A DNA stretch of 9,981 bases from G039029935 sp039029935. Its GTDB lineage: Bacteria > Chloroflexota > Anaerolineae > Caldilineales > Caldilineaceae. Under the pieces are notes generated by a model, which saw only the letters and a list, made by a program, of their open reading frames with translations, made no database searches and was not told where the DNA came from. Both the position numbers and the translations under genes were made by a program. Location: NCBI GenBank assembly GCA_039029935.1, contig JBCCFC010000418.1:1-9981 (forward strand). Reading direction: 5' to 3'. Positions 1 through 6,786 of the stretch are shown piece after piece; position 1 is the stretch's first letter; each line of letters starts with the position of its first letter.

Positions 1-1050
1 GCGTTGGGCATAATCGAGGGCCATCCCGTTATGTGTACTGATCAAGATCGCTTCAACATTGTGTTGATCGGCCGCTGACACAACATCGGCCGGGTTTTGC
101 TCCGCACCTAGGCTGATTACCTCAGCCCCCGCCTGGCTCAACAGCTCTTGCAACACAAAGATCGCATGCTCATGGACGTCACTTGATGCCAATAACAGCC
201 GACGCTTGTGCATCACTTTTTGCATTTTGGGGCTGTTAAAGCGCTCTGCATGGGTTTCGATGGCTGTGAGCGATTGCGCAAAAATATCAGTTGGGACTAA
301 TGGTTTGCGCCGTTGAGTGACCTCGTCCCATTCACCCAGCCCAAACTGGGATTCAAATTCGGCCGGACCCAGCTGTTTTAGCACATACAGAAGTTGGAGT
401 GGATCGGCAGTATTTACACCAGTATCTCTCAACCCCGCCAACGCATTGTCAAAAACCTTTCGGCCCCCTTCAACGACCTGTTTGGCAAATGCACGAGCAG
501 GTGAGAAATCAACAAACGGATGCATACGTCGGCCCATCTTTTCGATTTTACGGCCGAAGGTGTGGATCTCTGCAATCTCTTCTTTAGATGGGATGCGTAC
601 CGCTTCAGTGATTGGCAGTGGATGAACAGCATGGCCGGTTGGACACTCAAGCTGGGCTAAAATATCCCAAAGTAGATATTCTCCAACCACCCCCCAGTTG
701 TGCGGAAAGTTTTGGGTAAATGAGATTGTGTCTCCATAAATCATCGATCCTAGACAATCCCCTTCATGAATTTGATTGAGTGCAAATACCCATCCAGCTC
801 GTTTGATCGGGTCACTTGTGAGCCCACCGATGCAGTGGGCTAGCTTGGCCCCTAGCAAGGTTTCAACGATGTATCGTTCTAGGAATGCCCAGCCTGCCAC
901 AGTGACACAGTCAAAAAAGAGTGCGCCAAAGCCATCTTCTAAATAAGAGTGGAGCATTAGCCCATCGGCCCGCCGTTTGCCCAAAATAGCGATTGCACGG
1001 ACCGTTTCAACCGCTGTAGTAACCGGATCGTTCCAGAGCGGGGCTTCCCA
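1..1050 (-). pseudogene. 5'-truncated cobalamin-dependent mutase-like gene (GlmE-like barrel plus B12-binding domain), runs off left edge
   Basis: The minus strand is open without a stop from 1095 down to position 1, giving up to 365 codons. The protein is coherent from about 1050 (EAPLWNDPVTTAVETV) to the edge. The barrel part contains AHCIGGLTSDPIKRAGW and PLPITEAVRIPSKEEI, which align by eye with the glutamate (methylaspartate) mutase epsilon subunit (HQWMGGFPQDESKAFG and KTPHEAIGIPTKEA). A Rossmann-like B12-binding domain follows at about 1-230, with a DVHEHA version of the DxHxxG motif (Asp at 178-180, His at 172-174) and a later ISTHNG. The family would carry out an adenosylcobalamin carbon-skeleton rearrangement; the substrate here is unknown. 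GlmE proteins have well over 200 residues before the region seen here. The first in-frame ATG (957-955) lies inside conserved-looking sequence and an in-frame TAA sits at 1098-1096, so the 5' end appears lost. A rare upstream start in an otherwise functional shorter family cannot be excluded. Confidence 0.68.
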
Positions 1051-1228
1051 AGCCTTAGACGAATATAGGCGATTTCGGCATATTGTCCGCAACGTTTATA
1101 CATTCAATTTTCGCCCAGATATACTTGAGGAACTTGTTACCGATGCTAGACCGCTGTTCAATCAAATCAATGATGAACTATCAGCATTTACGCAATTGAT
1201 ACAAGAGCAGATATCAGAAAGCGAATAG
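1046..1228 (+). pseudogene. 3' fragment of a HepT-like (DUF86-type) gene
   Basis: The frame encodes SQALDEYRRFRHIVRNVY followed by a helical acidic tail ending QISESE and TAG. This matches the C-terminal part of HepT-like ribonuclease-toxin domain proteins, which carry a conserved (L)DEYxRFRHxxRxxY block. HepT proteins normally pair with an MNT nucleotidyltransferase antitoxin that AMPylates the toxin. No MNT gene is present and about half or more of the HepT domain is missing. The reading frame can be extended left to a TTG at 977, but those ~23 codons are exactly antisense to conserved codons of the mutase remnant and do not look like HepT, so the true homology begins near 1046-1052. The stop codon overlaps the ribosome binding site of the next gene. 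I take this as a decayed remnant, not a working toxin. Confidence 0.6.
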
Positions 1229-1232
1229 GAGA
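1227..1232 (+). promoter_or_regulatory. Ribosome binding site of the PL22-like gene
   Basis: AGGAGA stands five bases before the ATG at 1238 and overlaps the TAG stop of the HepT-like fragment. It fixes the start of the downstream gene. It also suggests that the fragment's 3' end has been kept because it carries this translation signal. Confidence 0.75.
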
Positions 1233-1237
1233 CACAC

Positions 1238-2461
1238 ATGCAAAACCAAAACTCAAACAATCCCACCCCCATCGGCCAAACCTACCCCACCGAATGGACG
1301 ACTACAACCGACCCAGAAAGCGGGCGAACCCTCCGCCGCCTCACCTCTGGTAATCACAACAACTACCCACTCTACTACTTCATCCAATCGGTCACGCCGG
1401 AAAAGGACTATATGGTTTTTCACAGCGAACGGTCGGGCTGGGTGCAGTTGTGCAAGTTGGACCTTGCCAGCGGAGAGATCATGCAGTTGAGTGCGGGGAC
1501 GACGCGTGATGCGGGCTGGGCGATTTGGTGTGAGCCGCGTCTGCGGGGCATCTACAATCATCTCAGTGCACTTAATGAAGCGCGGCGCGAGGTCTACTAT
1601 TTTCAGGATGATGATGTGCTGTGTACGCATATCGACAGCTTAGAGAATCGTGTGGTGCATTCGATGCCGGGTCGCATCTCGATTGGGCAGACGGGCTTCT
1701 CGCCAGATGGCAAGCACTTTGCCTTTATCCATGCAGACCGTGCGCTTTTTGAGCAGGCCATTGCTGACCGTGAATCGACCATCAACATGGGGCGTAGGTT
1801 TAGCCATGAGGAATGGAGAGAAGGTGTTCCATGCACGATTGGTGTCATCAACACGGAAACAGGGGTGTACCATGATGTGGTAAACCTTGACTATCATGTG
1901 CATCATGTCTTCTTCATCGCCAACGACCGTCTGCTCATCAACCACACACGCGGGCGTAATGGCATGTGGACCGTGATGATGGATGGCAGCGATGTACGCA
2001 CTTTGCGGGGACGCACAGAACGCGGTGACATCTGTCATCAAATTATCACCGAGCGCGGCATTTACTTTGAGGCCAATGTCCATCATACGGATAACGGTAG
2101 CCGTGAAGTGTGGTATGGACTGTATGATTTGGCGACGGACACGTGGGATGAGGTGCAGTTGCCGGGGTTGGGCTATGTGCATACAGGCAATGACCCCGCA
2201 GGTAAGTTTCTCTTTGTTGAGAATCAGGATGGGTCGAAGGGACATCAATTGCTCTCCATTCACCATCCACATGACCCTGAGAAATATCGACTCAACACCC
2301 TGCGGACACTGACACCAATCATTCGTGGTCAACGCTTTCATGCACATCCCTTCTTGGGACCAGACCGTCAATGGCTCTATTTTACAGAGGTAGTGGATGG
2401 CTTCTCGCATGTCAGTGCGCTTGATGTAAGTGATTTGGTGGACTTGGACGAGTACTGGTAA
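1238..2461 (+). CDS. Oligogalacturonate lyase-like beta-propeller protein (PL22 family)
   Basis: The protein has 407 residues, close to the usual PL22 length, and no signal peptide or membrane segment, so it should be cytoplasmic. It opens with the family-typical TDPESGRTLRRLTS block and has repeated propeller blades of the form 'FSPDGKHFAFIH' (about residues 153-164) and 'NDPAGKFLFVE' (about 318-328). Near the C-terminus Q365-x-x-H368-x-H370 (QRFHAH) has the spacing of the Gln/His/His metal ligands described for the Yersinia PL22 enzyme; H315 in GYVHTG is a candidate further ligand. Known PL22 enzymes cleave short unsaturated oligogalacturonides in the cell as a late step of pectin breakdown. 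No other pectin gene is in the window, so the substrate is uncertain. The ATG is chosen for its AGGAGA signal. The first ~52 codons mostly end in C, unlike the G/T-ending codons that follow. Confidence 0.8.
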   Translation: MQNQNSNNPTPIGQTYPTEWTTTTDPESGRTLRRLTSGNHNNYPLYYFIQSVTPEKDYMVFHSERSGWVQLCKLDLASGEIMQLSAGTTRDAGWAIWCEPRLRGIYNHLSALNEARREVYYFQDDDVLCTHIDSLENRVVHSMPGRISIGQTGFSPDGKHFAFIHADRALFEQAIADRESTINMGRRFSHEEWREGVPCTIGVINTETGVYHDVVNLDYHVHHVFFIANDRLLINHTRGRNGMWTVMMDGSDVRTLRGRTERGDICHQIITERGIYFEANVHHTDNGSREVWYGLYDLATDTWDEVQLPGLGYVHTGNDPAGKFLFVENQDGSKGHQLLSIHHPHDPEKYRLNTLRTLTPIIRGQRFHAHPFLGPDRQWLYFTEVVDGFSHVSALDVSDLVDLDEYW

Positions 2462-2471
2462 ATTTTAAAAA

Positions 2472-2499
2472 TCAGCTAGTCAGCTAGTCAGCTAGTCAG
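2472..2499. repeat. 8-bp tandem repeat, unit CAGCTAGT (3.5 copies)
   Basis: The run is exactly periodic at 8 bases over 28 bases, in the gap between the PL22-like gene and rqcH. It begins 11 bases after the PL22-like stop codon. The unit contains CTAG and in-frame TAG triplets, so it is not coding. Confidence 0.9.
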
Positions 2500-2500
2500 G

Positions 2501-2540
2501 CTGAAGTGCTGAAGTGCTGACCCACTGAAGTGCTGAAAGC
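2501..2540. repeat. Second 8-bp tandem repeat, unit CTGAAGTG (five octamers, three exact)
   Basis: Five consecutive octamers are in register: CTGAAGTG, CTGAAGTG, CTGACCCA, CTGAAGTG, CTGAAAGC. The array starts one base after the CAGCTAGT array ends, so two unrelated octamer families sit back to back in a 104-base gap. The rest of the gap (2541-2565) is AT-rich leader of rqcH with no clear terminator or strong ribosome binding site. Confidence 0.88.
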
Positions 2541-2565
2541 TTTTTCATATTAAAGAGTAAATCTC

Positions 2566-4452
2566 ATGCATTTTGACGCTATCACACTGGCATGTGTGAC
2601 CCAAGAACTGAAAGAGAGCATCCTTCATGGACGGGTGCAACAGATTGTGCTGGCTGATGAGCGCAGCTTTGGCTTTGAAATCTATGCCAACCACCAACGC
2701 TCTCACCTGCTCATCTCAGCGCAACCCAACGCCAACCGTGTTCATCTAGTCAGCCAGCGTATCCGTCGCGGCAGTGACCGCCAGACCCCACTGTTGATGT
2801 TGATGCGTAAGTATGTGCGTGGCGCATTGGTGACGGCCATTGAGCAGCCGAATCCTGTTGATCGCCTTCTGCGTATTCACCTTGACCACCCAGAGCATGG
2901 CACAACACAAATTGTCGTCGAGCCGATGGGGCGCCAAAGCAACATCTTTTTGGTCGATGCGGGTGGGTTGATTCTGGAATGTTTGCAACATATGCGTCCG
3001 CGCAAGGTGGAGGGCAAAGAGCAGGTTGGTAAAGAACAGGGGAGCGAAGTCCGGCGTGAACTGCGTCCCAAACGTCCCTATCATCCCTTGCCACCACAGA
3101 CCAAATTGTCACCGCTGGACAACAACGATCCAGACTATTACACACAGCTACAATATATTTTGACCGAAAACTCAGACCAACCACTACGCAAAACGCTGGG
3201 AACCCAAATCGCTGGCATGAGTCTGACTTTGAGCAAAGAGCTGGCTTGGCGAGTGACAGGCGATACGGAAGGGCTGACGGCTGATGCTGAGTTGTTGGCG
3301 ATTGCACAGGCGTTACAAGAAGTTTGGTTGCCATTACAGACAGGTACATGGCCGTCTGGTAATTTTTATGCATCAATAGAAGATGAAACCCCGCTTGGGT
3401 TCGCTGCCTATGCGATGCATGGTGATGGGCAGTTTGTTGAAACAGCATCGGTGAGCCAAGCGATTGAGAACTATTATACCAGCGGCGCGAATACCCAGAA
3501 GACAAAACAACAGGCAAGTAAGAAAAAGCGTGAGGACGAGCTGCTGACATCCACGTTGACCCGCACCGATGATCCCTATGCTGTGCAAAAGCAAAAAATG
3601 CAGGACCTATTGCAAACGGCAGTCTATCGACTGCGGCGTCAACTCAAAAATTTGGCCGAGGATGAGCCAGAGGCAGGGGAATCAGAACGACTGCGGTTAC
3701 AGGCTGAGTGGTTATTAGCCTTGAGTAGCCAACTTGAGGAGGGGCAGACCAGCCTCGAAGTGCCTCTTTCTGGAAACAACACTGGCGAAGACATCCTACG
3801 TATTCCCCTTGATCCTAATGTAACACCTGTTGAGCAGGCTGAGCGCATGTTCAATCGTGCCGCCAAGCTCGAACGCGCCGAGGAGTTTATCCCACAACGG
3901 CGCACCAAGCTCGAAAACGACTTGACCTACATGGAGCAGCTTGCGACCGACTTGGCGTTGGCCGAAAATCAACCCGAAATCATCGCCATTCGTGCCGAGT
4001 TGGTCAAGCTGGGGCTGATGTCATCGCAGGAACGAGCGGCGAATGTACCCGGTGGTAAGCGTGGCAAGAACAAGACCAGTGGACCGATGCGCTATCGCAG
4101 TTTGGCTGGCATCCCTATCGTTGTGGGGCGGAATGCACGCCAGAATGATGAGGTCACGTTCAAGATTGCGGGTTCGGATGATCTTTGGTTTCATGCACGG
4201 GGTGTACCCGGCTCACATGTAGTCATCCGCAATGGTGGGCAAGAGGCTGATGATGAGACGATTTATGCAGCGGCGCAGTTGGCGGCGTTTTATTCTAAAT
4301 TGCGTGGTGAAAAAGCGGCTGAAGTGTCGATGACTCGTAAAAAATTTATCCAGCGTGTTCAGGGTGGCAACCCAGGTCAAGTGACGTTGCGTAATGAAGA
4401 AACGGTCATCGTGGTGGCTGAGTTGCCAGAGAGTGCCGTACAGGAAAATTAA
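2566..4452 (+). CDS. rqcH: RqcH, Rqc2/NEMF homologue of ribosome quality control (NFACT family)
   Basis: RqcH binds obstructed 50S subunits that carry a stalled peptidyl-tRNA. It recruits tRNA-Ala to add C-terminal alanine tails that mark the chain for degradation. The 628-residue protein starts with an NFACT-N domain (MHFDAITLACVTQEL; IVVEPMGRQSNIFLVD at about 116-131). Asp99-Arg100 in NPVDRLL correspond to the D97/R98 pair needed for tRNA binding in the Bacillus protein. A charged, coiled-coil-prone middle covers about 310-490. NFACT-R lies at about 508-616 with the hallmark DLWFHARGVPGSHVV from D539. It is longer than the ~570-residue Bacillus protein, partly through a charged low-complexity insert at about 147-168. 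The start is the only ATG ahead of the conserved block; upstream is only weakly Shine-Dalgarno-like (AAAGAG). The TAA stop overlaps the next ATG by one base. Confidence 0.95.
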   Translation: MHFDAITLACVTQELKESILHGRVQQIVLADERSFGFEIYANHQRSHLLISAQPNANRVHLVSQRIRRGSDRQTPLLMLMRKYVRGALVTAIEQPNPVDRLLRIHLDHPEHGTTQIVVEPMGRQSNIFLVDAGGLILECLQHMRPRKVEGKEQVGKEQGSEVRRELRPKRPYHPLPPQTKLSPLDNNDPDYYTQLQYILTENSDQPLRKTLGTQIAGMSLTLSKELAWRVTGDTEGLTADAELLAIAQALQEVWLPLQTGTWPSGNFYASIEDETPLGFAAYAMHGDGQFVETASVSQAIENYYTSGANTQKTKQQASKKKREDELLTSTLTRTDDPYAVQKQKMQDLLQTAVYRLRRQLKNLAEDEPEAGESERLRLQAEWLLALSSQLEEGQTSLEVPLSGNNTGEDILRIPLDPNVTPVEQAERMFNRAAKLERAEEFIPQRRTKLENDLTYMEQLATDLALAENQPEIIAIRAELVKLGLMSSQERAANVPGGKRGKNKTSGPMRYRSLAGIPIVVGRNARQNDEVTFKIAGSDDLWFHARGVPGSHVVIRNGGQEADDETIYAAAQLAAFYSKLRGEKAAEVSMTRKKFIQRVQGGNPGQVTLRNEETVIVVAELPESAVQEN

Positions 4453-6686
4453 TGATATTCAAAAATTTATCCAGACGATTTATGCGTAGCATCCTGACCC
4501 TGCTTGGCATCAGTATCGGCGTGGCAGCCATTGTTGCGTTACAGGCGATGGCAAATGGTATGTCCCAAAACTATGGCTCTGTTGTCGGTGGTGGCAGTAA
4601 TGACTTACTGATCACGCAGGCAGATGCCTTTGACCCGATTTTGAGCAAGCTGGATGAAAATTTGGCACAGCGACTCGAAACCATTCCGGGGGTTGAAAAT
4701 GTGGAGCCGGGCATTTATACGTGGGTGACAACCGAGGATTTACCCTTTTTTATTGTGTTTGGCTATGATGTCGATAGCGTGGCCGTGCGTCATTACCGTG
4801 TGACCGAAGGCAAGCCCGTCACTGGTTCGGGACAATTACTTATCGGTCAACGTGCAGCGGAATCGCTCTCGTTGGGCATCAACGATACACTGCGCGTCTA
4901 TGGTGAACCCTACCGCATTGTGGGCATTTACGAAACGGGTCAGGGGATGGAAGAGTCTGGTGGCGTGGTCACGTTGGAGGACGCCAAGGAGATCGCCAAA
5001 CTGGAGCGTGAAGTCAATCTCTTCCAGATTGGGCTACGGCGGAATGCGGATATCGACACTGTGTTGGAGCGGATTGATGCGCTGGATGAAGACCTCGCCG
5101 CCAGTAGTAGCAGCGACCGCGATTCGAATGAGCAAATGGACGCCGTCCTCAACGGCTATGTCTGGGGCATCGGGACCATCGCCATCCTCATTGGTGGCTT
5201 GGGTATGATGAACGCGATGGTGATGAGCGTGATGGAGCGCACCCGTGAAATTGGAACGCTGCGTGCGGTGGGCTGGAGTCGTTGGCGTGTGTTACGGCTG
5301 ATTCTGGGTGAGTCGATGCTGCTCAGTTTTGTCGGCGGGTTAATTGGGGTTACGATGGGTATTGGGCTGGCAGAACTCGCAGCCATGATCCCCGGCTTTG
5401 GGGCGATGCTCGAAAGCAATTATTCCGCCAGTGTCTTTATGCAAGGCATGATGGTCGCGCTGGTGCTGGGATTGGTGGGCGGGCTGTATCCAGCCTGGAA
5501 AGCATCGAACCTACAGCCTGTTGAAGCACTGCGCTATGAAGGCGGTGGGGCAACGGATGCCAAACAGAATTTTCTCAGTCGCATTGGCAACCAAAGTTTC
5601 CGCAACCTGTGGCGTCGGCGTAACCGTACCCTGGTGGCGGCAACCAGCATCGGTATCGGCGTAGCAACCTTGGTCATGCTTGGCGGTATCACGACAGGCA
5701 TGATCGGTCAACTCAACACACTGGCAGGCAGCGGTGGTGCAGGCAACATCACTGTCATGCAAAAAGATGTCCCTGACATGAGTCTCAGCTCGCTGGATGA
5801 GCGGGTGGCGCGCCAGATTCAAGCCATGTCCGAAGTCAAGTCGGTCAGCCCGACTGTCATGGGCTTTGTCATGACCGAGGAAATGCCGCTCTTTATCATC
5901 ATGGGGCTAGACCCGAATAGCGAGGCGATGGACCATTACAAGCTCAAGCAGGGTCGCTATGTACAACGCCCCAGTGAGATTATCATTGGGAGCAATGCCG
6001 TTGAAAGCTATAATGTCGGCATCGGCGATACACTGACACTGTTTAGTACGCGCTACAAAATTGTCGGCATCTACGAAACAGGCGTAGCATGGGAAGAAGG
6101 CGGTGGCGTCATGGCAATGCGTGAAGCCCAACGGCTGCTCAATCGCCCCCGTACCGTCTCGTTCATGTTTGTCGATGTCGTCAACCCCGAGCAGGCTGAG
6201 ACTGTTAGTGCCACTATTGAAAACCGATTTCCCGATGCCAAAGCCAGCATCAGCAGCGAGTTTGCCCAAAACACGAACGATATCGCCAACATGCAGGGCT
6301 TTGCCGCAGGCATCGGTTTTCTTGCTATGCTCGTTGGCGGCATTGTCGTTGCCAACACCATGATTATGGCAATTTACGAACGGACGCGTGAAATCGGCAC
6401 ACTGCGTGCAGTCGGCTGGGCCAGTCGCAGAATTCTGTCACAGGTCGTTCAGGAAAGCTTGATGCTCTGTCTGCTGGCCGCGGGGTTAGGTTCATTGCTG
6501 GGGGTGATTGTATTGACAGGACTGGCGCAAATCCCGGCTGTCGGCACGTTCCTCAAACCCGCATGGGAAACAACAACGTTTGTCAACGCGGTTGGCTCGG
6601 TGTTATTTCTCGGCATCTTGGGCGGCATCTATCCAGCGTGGCGCGCCAGTCGGCTTAAGCCCGTCGAGGCATTGCGGTATGAGTAA
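4452..6686 (+). CDS. FtsX/MacB-type ABC transporter permease, two tandem modules in one chain
   Basis: The 744-residue membrane protein is two copies of one module, at about 1-363 and 381-744. Each has an N-terminal helix (about 12-33 and 394-415), an extracytoplasmic MacB-periplasmic-core-like domain with a repeated 'RIVGIYETG' / 'KIVGIYETG' block, and three C-terminal FtsX helices (about 235-258, 287-310, 329-347 and 614-638, 668-690, 710-728). Both modules keep 'ERTREIGTLRAVGW' (262-275 and 643-656) and end with 'GGxYPAWxAS' and 'PVEALRYE'. Type VII permeases normally form dimers and work with a LolD/MacB-type ATPase, often in mechanotransmission or lipid/peptide handling. Here one chain could make both halves. 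No ATPase gene is in the window. The ATG overlaps the rqcH stop (TAATG), which implies translational coupling. The transported or sensed substrate is unknown. Confidence 0.9.
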   Translation: MIFKNLSRRFMRSILTLLGISIGVAAIVALQAMANGMSQNYGSVVGGGSNDLLITQADAFDPILSKLDENLAQRLETIPGVENVEPGIYTWVTTEDLPFFIVFGYDVDSVAVRHYRVTEGKPVTGSGQLLIGQRAAESLSLGINDTLRVYGEPYRIVGIYETGQGMEESGGVVTLEDAKEIAKLEREVNLFQIGLRRNADIDTVLERIDALDEDLAASSSSDRDSNEQMDAVLNGYVWGIGTIAILIGGLGMMNAMVMSVMERTREIGTLRAVGWSRWRVLRLILGESMLLSFVGGLIGVTMGIGLAELAAMIPGFGAMLESNYSASVFMQGMMVALVLGLVGGLYPAWKASNLQPVEALRYEGGGATDAKQNFLSRIGNQSFRNLWRRRNRTLVAATSIGIGVATLVMLGGITTGMIGQLNTLAGSGGAGNITVMQKDVPDMSLSSLDERVARQIQAMSEVKSVSPTVMGFVMTEEMPLFIIMGLDPNSEAMDHYKLKQGRYVQRPSEIIIGSNAVESYNVGIGDTLTLFSTRYKIVGIYETGVAWEEGGGVMAMREAQRLLNRPRTVSFMFVDVVNPEQAETVSATIENRFPDAKASISSEFAQNTNDIANMQGFAAGIGFLAMLVGGIVVANTMIMAIYERTREIGTLRAVGWASRRILSQVVQESLMLCLLAAGLGSLLGVIVLTGLAQIPAVGTFLKPAWETTTFVNAVGSVLFLGILGGIYPAWRASRLKPVEALRYE

Positions 6687-6713
6687 GTAATCTTTGAACC
6701 TGCACTCCTATTT

Positions 6714-6743
6714 TTGACACGCTACCTTGCTGTCTGTTATACT
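6714..6743 (+). promoter_or_regulatory. Sigma70-type promoter with extended -10
   Basis: TTGACA at 6714-6719 is a perfect -35 box. TATACT at 6738-6743 is a near-perfect -10 box, 18 bases downstream. TG at 6735-6736 gives an extended -10. Transcription would begin near 6750 and leave a leader of about 35 bases before the ATG at 6787. This separates the Rpn-like gene from the rqcH-permease unit. Confidence 0.72.
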
Positions 6744-6786
6744 TTTGTGAAATAAGCACTTGTGATTACACAGGAGTATTTCATCA

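Noticed and set aside
317..625. Plus-strand frame of 102 codons
   Set aside because: It lies antisense to the mutase remnant, whose minus-strand frame has recognisable motifs; the plus frame is Ser/Pro-rich with no recognisable domain.
977..1228. An 83-codon plus-strand frame starting at TTG as a complete small gene
   Set aside because: The first ~23 codons are antisense to conserved mutase codons and have no HepT similarity; only the part from about 1046 is credible, as a gene fragment.
1640..2410. Minus-strand frame of 256 codons
   Set aside because: It is antisense to the PL22-like gene, has no recognisable domain and an unnatural Met/His/Cys-rich composition.
2472..2540. Possible CRISPR-like or attachment-site repeat
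   Set aside because: The units are 8 bp with no spacers, and no cas or integrase gene is nearby; these are simple tandem repeats.
2750..3550. Minus-strand frame of 266 codons
   Set aside because: It is antisense to rqcH, whose domains are unmistakable, and shows no family motif.
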